Below, one piece after another: positions 33,926 to 45,344 of a stretch of DNA of 64,000 bases. Each line of letters opens with the position of its first letter. Position 1 is the first letter of the stretch. The translations under genes and the position numbers were made by a program. Source of the stretch: Canna indica (Eukaryota; Streptophyta; Magnoliopsida; Zingiberales; Cannaceae); NCBI GenBank assembly GCA_034359265.1, contig CP136895.1, positions 47,572,001 through 47,636,000 on the forward strand, read 5' to 3'. The notes under the pieces were generated by a model. The model did no database searches. It saw only the letters and a list, made by a program, of their open reading frames with translations, and was not told the DNA's origin.

Positions 33926-35500
33926 TGTTAGCTGAAGGGTTCTTCCTTCATGCTTTATTCTCCACATGATTATTTTGATGATAACAAACCCATTTAACAA
34001 GTGTTTGAAGTATGAAAATTGTAGGATCGATGAAAGATATGTCAAGCCTATCGTCTCTCGATCAATCCTCAAAACAGATCAATGCGTGCATCCAAAATGT
34101 GGTGGATAGCATGGAGAATCCTTCAAAGCTAAAATACGCAAAAGAACGAAGTCGGAAACCAAACACAAAATGAGAAATCCAAAGATAAAAAATCTTCCAG
34201 CTCTGTTTCGGTCGATCGGGCGGTCGACCGAATGATGTTTAGTACTGGCAGCAGCCAATTCGATCGACCAACTGGTCGACCGAATGATGCGCAGAAGTGG
34301 CAGTAGCCATTCGGTCGACCAAAATTGGCGAAGGAAATTTGCATGGCTGCATCGGTCGACCGGATGGTCGACTGATCGATGCCAAAAATTGGTAGAGAGT
34401 TCATCGGTCGACCGATCGATCGACCGGATGGCATAGCGCGAGTCGGGGAACTTAGCATCACTGAGTCGGTCGATCAATTGGTCGATCGTGCCAAATCTCG
34501 CGACAATCGGTCGACCCATCGGTTGACCGAATGGCGTATAAAAGCTGGCTTCGGTCGACCGGTTTGGAAGTAGACATTTCTCCGTCAACCGGTCGGTCGA
34601 CCGATCAAGGGAAAAATATTACAGTCAGTCAGCGGTCGATTGGTCGGTCGACCGACGATTCAACCGGACCATCAACCAGGCGTCTGTAACGATCGAAAAT
34701 AATCCCGTTGATGCCCTGTTTCAGTTGGGTCGATAAATACTCCCTTCTAATCTTTCTTAACGATCTTCTCACTCAGATTTTTTATGATAAAAGCTTCAAA
34801 GAGTGATTCAATTCCATCATCCAAACCTTCAAAGCGCTAAACGTTCATCAGCTGAGTCTTGACCCTTGCTGCCGAAGGAGTTTTATTTTAAAGTGTTGAT
34901 CAAGCTGGTTAGGCGTAAGAAGAAGAGGCGGTTAAGCGTGATAAGATATTATTCCTCTTCTTGTAACAAGTTGTTATTTAATTTGTTCTTCAACTCTAGT
35001 ATTTGAATTGTAGGAAGACCTAGGTTGTTAGGTCTTGTGTGTGGAAGTGGTTTCCTTGTTGTGAAGGAGTAAAGCCACTTGTGTAAACTTAGTTTTACTA
35101 TGATTAGTTAAGTTGTCCCTTAGGGTTGAGGTGGAAGAGTGCTCCCGATAAGAAGGCGGAGACTTCTGGGTGTCGAAGTGCCTTAGGTCGAGAGTGCGAC
35201 TCTTCGAGTCGAAGTCCTCATTGTAAGGGAGACAAGAATTAATCTAGTAAACTTAGTTTGGAAATCCTAAGCGGGGTGCTTAGGTAGTGGAGTAGGCATT
35301 GGGGCCGAACCACTATAAATCCTTGTGTTTGCTTGATATCTTGCTTGTTTTTAAATTGCTTCATCATTCATCGATTTAGCATATAGTGGTCGAATTACAA
35401 ATTGCCTAAATAATTCAAGAATCGATTAAAATTGAATTAGGCAATTGTTATTAGAAAACACACTATTCATCCTCCCTCTAGTGTGCCGTTTCATACAACA
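33926..35500 (+). mobile_element. Solo LTR of a related copia element, inserted in copia-1 pol
   Basis: A 1575-bp segment begins TGTTAGCTGAAGG and ends CATACAACA, with TG/CA ends and flanks GAGCC at 33921-33925 and 35501-35505, a perfect 5-bp target duplication. The pol frame reads EP on one side and resumes with SSPTLPQ on the other, which matches EPSCSTSLPQ in copia-2, so the join is exact. The first half holds many GGTCGACC and GATCGACC words. The second half matches the R/U5 part of other LTRs here. Solo LTRs arise by recombination between the two LTRs of an element. Confidence 0.93.
34190..34680. repeat. Dense cluster of self-complementary GGTCGACC words in the solo LTR
   Basis: CGGTCGACCG, GATCGATCGACC and related words recur every 20-60 bp across nearly 500 bp. 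Because GTCGAC and CGATCG are their own complements, the region can pair with itself in many registers. A similar but shorter cluster precedes the copia-1 5' LTR at 24895-24945. Confidence 0.9.
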
Positions 35501-37132
35501 GAGCCTTCATCCCCAACCTTACCTCAAGGTGAAGAAGAAGAAGAAGAGGAAGCTCTACCACCTCTCCCAAAAGGATACCGGTTGATAAGAGACCATCCAA
35601 TTGACCAAGTCATTGGAGAGCCATCAACGGGAGTGGTAACACGCTCTAAACTCAAAAACAATTGTCAATATGTAGCTTTCATATCTCAAGTAGAGCCTGA
35701 AAATATTAAGGAAGCAATAAAAGATTAATTTTGGGTAATTGCCATGCAAGAGGAACTAAATCAATTTGTTAGAAATGATGTTTGGGATTTAGTACCTAGA
35801 CCTATTGGACAAACCGTAATTGGGACTAAATGAGTGTTTAGAAACAAGTTATATGAAGGAGGTTTAGTCACTAGAAACAAAGCTAGGTTAGTGGTCCAAG
35901 GGTATAATCAAGAGAAAAGAATAGATTACAATGAAACTTATGCTCCCGTAGCTAGATTAGAAGCAATTTGCATGCTTTTAGCTTATGCAAGTTTTAAAGA
36001 TTTTAAGTTTTTTCAAATGGATGTTAAAAGTGCATTTTTGAATGACCTTATTGATGAAGAAGTTTATGTTGAGCAACCCACCGGTTTTGAAAGTTTTGAG
36101 TTTCCAAACCATGTTTTTAAACTTAAAAAGGCTTTGTATGGTTTAAAACAAGCCCCTAGGGCTTGGTATGAAGAGCTTTCCATGTTTTTGATTGATCAAG
36201 GTTTTGTCATTGGAAAAGCCAATATTTTTCTCTATCTGCAAAGTGTATGCAAGAGGAGTTTGAGATCAGCATCATAGGAGAACTCTCATTCATACTTGGT
36301 CTCCAAATCAAGCAAACCAACAAAGGGATCTTCACAAATCAAGCCAAATACACAAGGGAGCTCATCAAAAGGTTTGGGATGAATGAAGCCAAGATAGCTT
36401 CTACACCTATGAGTACATCTATTAAGCTTGATAAAGATGAAGATGGTGTAAAGGTAGAAGAAAAATGATATTGAGGTATGATCGGTAGCCTTCTCTATTT
36501 AATCGCAAGTAGACCCGATATCATGTTAGTATTTGTGCATGTGCTAGGTTTCAATCTTGTCCTAAAATGTCTCGCTTAAGTGCGGTCAAACGCATATTGA
36601 GATATTTGAAAGGCACGATTGACTTAGGATTATAGTATCCATGTAATGCATCTTTCAATTTAATTGGTTTTTCGGATGCTGATTTTGCCGGCTATAAAGT
36701 AGATAGAAAAAGCACTAGTGGGAGTTATCAATTCCTATGTATGAGTATTGTTTTTTGGTTTTCAAAGAAACAAAACTCGGTTGCACTTTCAACTACCGAA
36801 GTGGAATACATTGCTGTGGCTAGTTGTTATGCACAAGTCCTTTGGATGAAACAAACCCTTTTAGATTATGGACTTAAATATTCATGTATACCCATACATT
36901 GTGATAATACTAGTGCAATTAATTTTTAAAAAAATCCAACTTTACATTCTAGGACCAAGCACATTGATCTAGGACACCATTTTCTTAAGGATAATGTAGC
37001 TAAGGGAAATATATTCGTGGAATTTGTATCCACCGATAAGCAACTTGCAAATATATTTACAAAACCCTTAAATGAATAAAGCTTTACAAATTTAAGCATG
37101 CAATTAGGGATTTGTGCTTTGCCAAGTTTTTA
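35501..37132 (+). pseudogene. Copia-1 pol, second part: reverse transcriptase and RNase H, catalytic box deleted
   Basis: An acidic linker precedes the pre-RT block RDHPIDQVIGEPSTGVVTRS (near 35600). RT blocks ARLVVQGYNQ (near 35890), KSAFLND and ALYGLKQAPRAWYE (near 36140) follow. Near 36240 the sequence jumps from KANIFLYLQ to CKRSLRSAS, with the following frame resuming at MQEEFEISI. Copia-2 has about 35 residues there, including the catalytic YVDD, so copia-1 has lost the polymerase active site. RNase H keeps FSDADFAGYK, STTEVEYIAVAS and HCDNTSAI, but frames shift near 36470, 36640 and 36930. A TGA at 35831-35833 replaces the Trp before VFRNKL. Confidence 0.87.
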
Positions 37133-37573
37133 AACTTTCAAAATTTACATGCCTTTTAAAAAATTGCATTTCATGTAGTATCATCACACTTATGTAATGC
37201 CTTGTAATGGGACTTTGCGACTTCTCGATATTTGCCTTCCATAGGCTTACATTGATAGGAAGAACTACAACGATAGATGATACTCGATTTTATGATTTTC
37301 TCGATTTTATTGATGAAACTCATTAATAGTACCTTAGTTATTGCCCTTTTTGATTGATGACAAAAGTGGAAGAAAAAGCAATGTCACATGTGTTTTATGA
37401 TGCATATAGATAAGGGGAGTTATAAGCATGATATGCATATTGATTGAGGAAGCATATGTCAAGTTGCAAAATAGGTTATGTATGACTTAACTCAAACTCA
37501 CAAAAGATACTTAGAGTACTTGGAGTTTTATAGAATTTTATATTTTGTTTGTCATCATAAAAAAGGGGGAGAT
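37133..37573 (+). other. Copia-1 3' leader and polypurine tract
   Basis: Non-coding, AT-rich DNA. It ends with a polypurine tract AAAAAGGGGGAGA (37560-37572) immediately before the LTR, the start site for plus-strand synthesis. Confidence 0.75.
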
Positions 37574-38527
37574 TGTTGGCCCAAGGGTTCTCCCTAGGCC
37601 TTGATCTCTATTTTGATAATAACAAACATGTATTTGATACATTGGTGAAGTTTTGAGTTCAGGTTGAGGTTACGATACGCGGGAGAAGTTCGTTCGGAGA
37701 AATACAAAAATTGACAAAAATGGCTTTGAAAACTAGCGAGTAGAAAAATCTAGAGTTAGGATTAGATTTTATGTAATATATCTCTAGGAATTTTATCCCA
37801 AGCTAATTTGTAATGTTATTATCCAAGTCAAAATTTAGTAACGGAACCCGGAGTCGAAGCGCGCAAGAAGATGGTATTAAGGCTGCTTAACAAGCCTTGA
37901 AAACTTCCTAAGTGTGATTAGAGCCTTCCAAAGTCAATTTTCTCATGCTTGCTTCTCCGATCGACGATTTCTCTCAAGCGCTCATCTTCCCTCGACTCCA
38001 GCTTCAATTCGACCTCAACATCTTGTGGAGTTAGAGGCGTTGAAGGCTTGGAAAAGAGCTTTTAGTTGTGGTTTACTATTTAGCTCTTTTTATTATAATT
38101 TTACTTGTTATTTGAACTCGTTTTTTCATTGTTAGCTTGCTAACTGTGCTAGTGTAAATACTTAGGATTTGCTTTGTAGAATTGTGTTTTGCCTAGGTGA
38201 ATAAGTTTAAGGTATTCTCAAAGGGTTGAGAAGGAAGGCCTCGGTTGTATTCAATGGGAAACACATAGTCTATAAAGTGTTGGTTAGAAATCCTTGGTGT
38301 GGAGCCAAGGTACTGGAGTAGGCGATTGGCCGAACCACTCTAATTGCTTGTGTTTGCATTGTGTTGCTCATTTGATATACCTTGCCATTTATATTTGTCA
38401 AGCATCATAATTTAGTTGCACGATTAATTTGGTTGTGTTAAACGTCGAACTCGAAAGAAATCGAATAATTGTTAAAACTAATCCAACACTATTCAACCCT
38501 CCTTCTAGTGTAGGTATTCGTTCAACA
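37574..38527 (+). repeat. Copia-1 3' LTR
   Basis: It starts TGTTGGCCCAAGGG right after the polypurine tract and ends CGTTCAACA. The right 650 bp match 25011-25660. The first 300 bp have no counterpart beside the 5' LTR and lack the GATCGACC words and the TATA-like sequence found there. Confidence 0.85.
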
Positions 38528-39809
38528 CTAGTTGCATCACATAATAAACATAACTAATTTTCCACGAGATATTCTCATTTCCTCTAACTGGCTTGCAATT
38601 CACAGGGTTATCATTCTTCTTCTCATTGCTATACATCAAAATCTCATTAAATACTTTATTGAACAAACCTTTTATTCCCCAAAGCGTATTCGTTGTACTT
38701 TGCTCTCTTTCTACTCTTCCTCTCCCAATTCATATTTACACCATTCCCCACATACAGCTAATATATCTTGCTAAATTGTGAGCTTCTATGCGTTACTATT
38801 CCTTCTCAGATGAATCCATTGTCGTATCTCCAGGACAATTCCACTACCAATTTTTGTATCATCATTATCAAATTATTCATCTTTCAAGGTGGTTCAAATT
38901 CACGCTTCAGAATCTTTATGATTCTTTCACAATTTGATGCAACTTCCAATTTTTTTCAAAACCCTTCTTCCTAACATTATCTAAACTATACCATATAGCA
39001 TTTAATTCGACAAAAGAGGGTTAGCTGCAACTTTACTCCACAATCTACATTATATCCATGAATTGTGTTTATAAAGAACAAAACCACATCCTGTATTTGA
39101 TTCTTCCTTCCAAGCTGCATCTCATAATAAACATAACTAATTTTCCACGAGATATTCTCATTTCCTCTAGCTGGCTTGCAATTCCCAGGGTTATAATTCT
39201 TCTTCTCATTACTATACGACTACTAGAATTGTCGTCATTACCGATGGCTCAAGCCGTGGATGAACCGTCGATGACAACTATCACGGACGACGTTAACAGT
39301 GGTAAAACGCCGTCACTGATGTACGCGTCTCAGATAAGTTATGACAGCCTCTCTCAGCCGTCACAAGTAATCATCAGCGACAGCGCCCAAACACATCAGT
39401 GATGGATCGTCGATGATACTATTAGCAATCGTGATATTTGGTGTTGCCCAGACCATCAGCCATTTACAATAAGATTTTAGCCACGGCTTAGTGACAGTCG
39501 TTCGTGGGTAAGTCGTGGCTAAAGGTATATCTTGTATCTGAAAAAAAAAAGAAAATTTTGTCAATTCTTATATACAATGATATTTATAGATTGCAATCTA
39601 TTTTCAATCATAGATTACAACCAAAAAACATCATACAGATGCATTTGAAATCAAACATACAAGTTTTACATAAATATCATCAATCTAAGCCTCAAACCGG
39701 AGACAAACAATTATCAAAATATCATATATATACAACCATAAGTATATAAACAACTATCAGTATACAAACAAGTATCAAAATACAAACAAAATACAACAAA
39801 CCAAAATCT

Positions 39810-40480
39810 CACATCTGCGATGGAGGCGGTGCAGTCGGGAACATCGACTGGGTCGAGGAGGACGACGGCTGCGACATCATCAGTAGAAGGCCAGAGTGAG
39901 ACGTAATCTGAGTGAGGAGTTCCTGCATGTTTTGCATCGTCTATCTCAACTCTTCATTCATCCATCTCTACTCCTCCATCGCCATCCTCTGCTCCTCCAT
40001 CGCCAGCCTCAGCTGGGTGAGCTCCTACTCCAAGGCCGCTATCCGGCTATGGTCCTATGCTCGGGATGTCAAGGGCTGCTCACCAGCAACCGGAGGGGTC
40101 GGTGCCCCAAGTGGCCCGAGCACAACGCGTGCATGGCCACTGTTTGCAAAGCCAAAAACACGTCCGTGCTCTCAGCCACTTGCGACCTCCACCCAAGCTC
40201 CTGTCATCGAACTCCTCCGATGTGCCTCCATGCTCGATCACAATCCTTGTGTATGTTTCCTACATGTGTTTATATTATATATATATATATAAAGTATAAA
40301 TAAAAATTGTGTAAATCAAATAGACATAAATACTTACCATTATGATCGAGGCTCTGCTATCAACGTAGTCCCCACTCCTCGTCGACGACGGTGAGTGCGC
40401 TCAAACACCTCCATCATCGACGGGCGTTGGATGGTACCGTCCTCCACCACGCGTGTCTTTTTTGTAGATGAATATTCAAG
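39810..40480 (-). pseudogene. CACTA-1 second gene: Ptta/En/Spm plant transposase domain, three Gln-to-stop changes
   Basis: Minus strand. VVEDGTIQRPSMMEVFERTH (near 40440) matches the start of the plant transposase (Ptta/En/Spm) domain. EHGRVFGFANSG follows near 40140. After it comes a Glu/Gln/Met-rich coiled coil (QLRLAMEEQRMAMEE, near 40010) and a Ser/Pro tail ending TAPPPSQM at about 39815. At least three TAG codons sit where the repeat pattern calls for CAG (Gln): after AALE, after RMAMEE and after NEELR. An exon join near 40330 is likely. The companion protein of CACTA elements binds the subterminal repeats. Confidence 0.75.
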
Positions 40481-40737
40481 TGTGTGAAATTTATATCCAT
40501 TAACAAAACAACTATTATAACATTGTACAAGTCATTCCGGTCCGCTAGAAAACTCAAAGATTTGGTTATCTATTTCGCTTTTGTGTTCTGTGCTGTAAGC
40601 TTGAAACCAATAGGGAACTCACGATTTCGTAATCTTTCTAATTCTTCATCGTTGTAAATTGAGTATTTTGTCACCATCTCAATGTCAAATATTTCAATGA
40701 ACTTTTCAATCTCTCGAAAGTTTAGTAAAACGTACAA

Positions 40738-43120
40738 CTAGGCCAAATGGTACTCTTCGTCGTTCAAGAATCGAGACGGACGAGAACCCAAAGCACGAAC
40801 GGGGTAACAAAAAATATTTAAACAACCATCTGATGGTCGAGCTCCCCCGTTGTCATTCCGTGGAAGATGATTAAGTCTTGTCTTGATGGTTGATTCAAAA
40901 TAAAATGAGAAGAATGTTGAAATTTCTTGAATTATATATGCTTCTGATATGGAACCTTCAACTACGGCAGTGTTCTTTACTTTTTTTTTCAGACGATTCT
41001 TGTATCTTTCAAATAAGTACATCCATCGGTATTGAACGGGGCCACCAACTCGTGCCTCATATACCAAGTGTATCGGTAGATGCTCCATCGAGTCAAAAAA
41101 TGCATGAGGGAAAAATTGCTCTAGCTTGCATATGATTTCAACAATATTATTTTCAAGTGCTGACATATCTTCGACTCGAAGTATATTTGCATAAATGTTT
41201 CTGAAAAACATACTTAATTCTATCAACGGACCCCAAATCTTATCATGTAGATGATCTCGAAATGCAACCAAAAGCAATCTCTGCATAAATACATGACAAT
41301 CGTGGTTCTTCATTCCCGATATTTTGCATTCATCGATGTTTACACATTGAGATAAGTTTGAGGCATATCCATCGGGTAATTTGAGTTCTTTAATCCACTG
41401 ATACACACCTTTCATCTGTTGTTTATTTAACACTTACGGTGCCTTTGGCTTATAAAGTCGTTCGTTGACCTCCTGCAACTCTAACTCAGACATCTTACAA
41501 AGTATTTTCACATCATGTCAGGCCTTCACATTATCTTTAGTTTTGCCGGAAATATCCATCACAGTGTTAAAAATATTATCAAACATATTTTTTTCAATGT
41601 GCATCATGTCCAAATTATGCCGAATCAGTAATGAACTCTAATACACCAATTCCCAAAAGATACTTTTTTTCACCAAGTTATGTGTTTGACCAAAACCTGA
41701 AATTCTTACATTCCGACCAAAAGTTATCTCTGGAAGCAATTGAACACATGCTAACATCTATTCACCAGACAATATCGATGGTGGCTCATCTCTTTTGACT
41801 CTACCCTTGGTAAATTTGTCACGATTCCTTCGATACTGATGGTTAGACGGTAGGAACTGACGATGACAATCAAAGAAGAAATTTTTTTGACCATTCTCAA
41901 GACTGAAGGATTTTGAGTGTTACATGCAATACGACCAAGGAGTCGTCGAAAGATAGATAAATTCATCTTTCACACACATTGAGGGCAACAAATTATAAAC
42001 TGTTAACAACACTGGCTATACTGAATACGGAGTTGCCAAATTACCAAACGGATTAAAACCATCCATGCACAACCCCAACCTGATATTTTTAGTATCCCTA
42101 GCAAATGAAGGATATCACATATCCAAATGTTTCCATGCTTCATTGTCGGATGGATGAGTCATTACTGTATCATCACGACTTCTTGCATGCCAACTCATAT
42201 AGGGGGCAGTCTCTTCCAACATGAATAACCTTTGAAGCCTCGGTGTTAGTGGAAAATACCGAAGCACCTTAAAGGATATATTTTTTTATTGGACCGATTT
42301 CTTCTCCTTGTAACGAGGATATTCACATACCGGATATTGTTCTAACAATGCATTTTCTTTATAATATAAAATGTAGTTATTTGGGCACGCGTGTATCTTT
42401 TTGTACCCAAGCCTTAATTTCCTCATCAACTTTTTTGTCTTATAAAATATTGGCTCAAACTTGTTATTTGGAGGTAACATACCATTGATAAAGCCTACAA
42501 TCCAATCAAATGCAACCCTGCTGATATTACAATCGGACTTGATGTTCAGGAGTTGCGTCATTGTCGAAAATCTTCTATAATTAGGACAATTCTCATACAA
42601 AGGTTCATCGGCAGCTTTCAACATCTTGTAAAATTTTGCAGCCTCTTTATTCGACAATTCAATCTTTATCGCAGGTTGTTCTTCAGTGACTTCAATTGTC
42701 GTAGTATCTCGTGGCACTACCATCTTAGTAACTGACTCAACATTATCATTTAAATGGAATTATCCTCCAAGACTATCCAGAATCATTGTTCTATAAGGAT
42801 TAGGTGTATTGAAAGAAGAAACACCGGTAGAAGAAGATTCACCATGAGTTTGGACAACAGGATTGCTCGACATCCTGACTTGACGTGACTCCCCATGACA
42901 ATTCCATAGAAAATATCTTAGTGTGGATCCTTTTCAATACAGATGCATTGTGATACTTTCCGGTTCCAAAAATCTTATGTTCGAACATTTCCAACACGGA
43001 CATCAAATTTTATCACCACTAAGGAATTTTTTATTAGAGTAAGTGAAATTTAAGAAGTAAGTTACGTCTACTCGAAATTTGTCTGTTATAGCTCCACGAT
43101 GAATTCGTCGGTACATCCAA
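40738..43120 (-). pseudogene. CACTA-1 TNP2-like transposase
   Basis: On the minus strand, the N-terminal transposase-associated domain is at about 43110-42890 (ITDKFRVDVTYFLNFTYSN, then CPCWKCSNIRF). The next block (42723-42290) includes LYENCPNYRRFSTMTQLLN and LGYKKIHACPNNYILYYKE. Next comes the catalytic-core motif LCMDGFNPFGNLATPYS near 42060, followed by a TAG in place of the usual Trp, and IEKNMFDNIFNTVMD near 41590. The final ORF (41433-40738) is the DUF4218 region, with NHDCHVFMQRLL and DSMEHLPIHLVYEARVGG. Several other stops and shifts separate these blocks. TNP2-type proteins cut and rejoin CACTA ends. Confidence 0.87.
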
Positions 43121-43548
43121 CTTCAATCGCCCGACATGATCTATTAAAAAGTTGGCAATATCTTTACATAATGTCTTTAGGTGGGATGGTCCTATTCCAT
43201 TCGGGATTCATGTTATTTATATTGCACTTAGAATTTCTTTTAGTTATTAACTTCATTCTAAATTTCCGCAGCATCTCCCAACAGTTTTCCAAATACGCAT
43301 ATCATCTGAGAACAAGGGAGATACAAGCCAAAATTTAAAAATGAATAATGACTAAAAGAAATAAACTAAGTGCAATATAAATAACTATGTTCCCAAATTA
43401 TCCAATTAGGGACAATTCAAGGGTTATAAGTCGTATAAAAGATCATTACTTCGTTTACACGAACATACAACCCCCAAACGGATCTAAAGTTTTGCAAAAT
43501 TAAAACTTGACTCGTTGATGCATACGTTAAACGTATCAATTTTGTGGA

Positions 43549-43760
43549 TGTCGGTGCAAGTCCACAGTGGATGATTTCGCGTGAGTCCAAAGTGGATGAT
43601 TCCGGCACGAGTCCATCCATTGTGGACTATTCCGGCGCGAGTCCACTGTGGACAATTTGGCCGTGAGTCCAAAGTGGACGATTTGGGCTGAGTCCACCGT
43701 GGATCATTTGGCCGCTAGTCCACAGTGGACGATTCCGGCACGAGCCGTCATTGGACGATT
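43549..43760. repeat. Tandem repeat of about 35-40 bp with a TCCACNGTGGA core
   Basis: Six to seven units of the form GAGTCCACAGTGGACGATT follow one another with variation (CCATCCATTGTGG, CCACCGTGG, CCAAAGTGG). The core is an interrupted palindrome. The array sits upstream of the TNP2 gene, between its first exon and the right end of CACTA-1. It is followed by an AT-rich repeat of about 23 bp (AACATTAACCAAACTAATT, four copies) at about 43850-43935. Confidence 0.85.
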
Positions 43761-43935
43761 CCATTAATACTAATTAATTAATATTAAACTAATTTCATTA
43801 AACTAATCAACAATAATATTAAATAACCTAAAAATAATTAAATCCTAATCAACATTAACCATTAATCAACATTAACCAAACTAATTAATATTAACCAAAC
43901 TAATTAACATTAACCAAACTAATTAACATTAACCA

Positions 43936-44769
43936 AACTAATTACCTAATTAACTATTAATTTCTAATAATTAACAACAATAAATTAAAAAATAATAATA
44001 GGGTTTAATTAAACCCTGATCAAATTATGATTACCCTAATCATAGTTTGATTAGGGTTTAACCCTAATCATCAACAGTAGCTGGCATCACTGTCAACTAC
44101 TGTTGCATTGGGGCCAATGGTAGTCTGCCCCAAATCATGGTGTCGGCGTGTAGACACCGGCGCGGAGAGGGCAGGGAGATGGAGGGAGATGGGGAGAGGA
44201 GGAGATGCTTACCGGCAGGGAGAGGGACACCAGTGGTGACTGACGGTGGCAGCAACAGGAAGCGATGGACGGCGGCGGCAACAGGCAATAGCGACGGGAG
44301 CAGAGAAGAAAGAGGAAGAAGAGGGAGAATGCGGAAGGGTCGAGCGCGAACGCAAATAAAAAGGATTTTCACCGACGGCTCGCCAGCCGTCGGAAAACCG
44401 TGGATTCGTAATTTTAATATCACCGATGGCCGACCCTCTCTAAGCCATCGATGAAGAGTATTTTATTTTCGCGTTGCGTTCGCACCATTGATTAATAAGC
44501 GATGGCCACTTCTAGCCGTGGCTAATGACTTATTCGTATCACCAACGGCTCTCGTGCCCTCGCTAAGCCGTGGCTAATAAATTATTTTATTTCGTGCACC
44601 GTGCACGCCATCAACTATGAGCGACGACCCTAGGTGGCTGTATGCGAGTCGCGGCTGATTTGGTTATATCATCCACGGCCGCTGTGGCCGTCGAAAAGCC
44701 GTGAATGATTCTGACGGCCGAGGCAGCTGTCGGTGATTCCCGTGGCTGATGTGGTATATTTTAGTAGTG
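43936..44769. other. Upstream region and right subterminal repeats of CACTA-1
   Basis: There is no protein-coding motif. At 44046-44066 GATTAGGGTTTAACCCTAATC is nearly self-complementary. A purine-rich plus strand (44160-44350, CT-rich on the gene strand) may be the leader of the TNP2 transcript. From 44370 to 44760 hairpin words built on GCCGT/ACGGC recur about every 50-60 bp. Confidence 0.6.
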
Positions 44770-45250
44770 TACATCAACATCTCATTGAATACTTTGTTGA
44801 ACAAACCTTTTATTCCGAAAGCATATTCATTGTACTTTGCTCTCTCTCTATTCTTCCATATCAACCACATAGAGTTTGCAATGAACGCCTTTAGTTGGTC
44901 TGTGATTATGCTTCAACTTTCTTTATCCATTTTCCTTGTCTCTATTCATTTCTGAACTTGAATTGTATATACCCAATTTGTTTCTAGGAAATCTCCAATA
45001 TGCATATGCAAAATCAAAGTTATTGAATATATGTTTCATGTCATCTTCTTCTCCCTTGCATACATGACATTTATCAATCTCACAGCTGGAAAACTTGCAA
45101 ACCATTTTGAAGTTGGCAATCTTTTCCAAACCAATTTCCAAATAATTAAGCATCTTTATCTTTTGAGATACTCTAGTTGCCCACAATTAAATCCAAATCT
45201 TCTTCAATCTCCTCTTTTATTTTCAAATAACAATAAGTCTTCTTAATTGT

Positions 45251-45344
45251 TATTTTTGTTAGAGTAAATGACAGACTAGAGGGGGGTGAATAGTATATTA
45301 TCAATTAATTAAGCATAAATCTAATTGCACATCAATACATATAA
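45251..45344. other. Short LTR-like remnant
   Basis: The words GACTAGAGGGGGGTGAATAG at about 45275 resemble the start (plus strand) of the copia-2 LTRs, CACTAGAGGGGGGGTGAAAAG at 60952. Only a few tens of bases are recognisable, so this is at most a scar of a copia LTR. Confidence 0.35.

Larger units (their letters stand above)
25011..38527 (+). mobile_element. Copia-1, Sirevirus-type Ty1/copia element with two nested insertions
   Basis: The order is 5' LTR (right end 25660), primer site, gag, protease, integrase, reverse transcriptase, RNase H, polypurine tract and 3' LTR (37574-38527). A Reina-type gypsy interrupts gag and a solo LTR interrupts pol; removing both leaves about 6.75 kb. The coiled-coil Gag with two CCHC knuckles and the long LTR indicate the Sirevirus group. 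The pol has a frame change in gag, stops, and a deletion that removes the reverse-transcriptase YVDD box. A flanking duplication cannot be tested because the left LTR edge is lost; the right flank is CTAGT. Confidence 0.85.
39218..44769 (-). mobile_element. CACTA-1 (En/Spm) element, 5552 bp, both ends and TAC duplication
   Basis: The right end, read on the minus strand, is CACTACTAAAATATACC. The left end is GACTACTAGAATTG, in which the first C has become G. TAC at 39215-39217 and 44770-44772 is the 3-bp target duplication typical of CACTA elements. The related LINE block at 38536-38715 shows the same junction uninterrupted (CTATACATCAA near 38628) and acts as an empty site. Both ends carry subterminal hairpin words such as CGGCTCAAGCCGTGG and CACGGCTTAGTGAC. 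Two transposase genes lie on the minus strand, both broken. Confidence 0.92.
38536..45250 (-). mobile_element. LINE-3 remnant, split by a CACTA element
   Basis: The minus strand from 45250 reads zf-RVT (CHVCKGEEDDMKHIFNNFDF near 45050), then a linker WLIWKNRERAKYNEYAFG (near 44865). After the CACTA element (39218-44769) it continues into an RNase H domain: DAAWKEESNTGCGFVLYKH near 39100, and LNAIWYSLDNVRKKGFEKI near 38990. The linker block then appears again at 38536-38715, downstream of RNase H. Both the reverse transcriptase and the tail are gone and the right neighbour is unrelated, so this is a fragment. Confidence 0.7.

Noticed and set aside
44097..44454. Overlapping frames in a purine-rich stretch
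   Set aside because: Low-complexity Arg/Gly or Leu/Pro translations; more likely the leader of the CACTA transposase gene.
45251..45300. Full copia LTR
   Set aside because: Only one short GACTAGAGGGGGGTGAATAG-like stretch is shared; no second end or polypurine tract.
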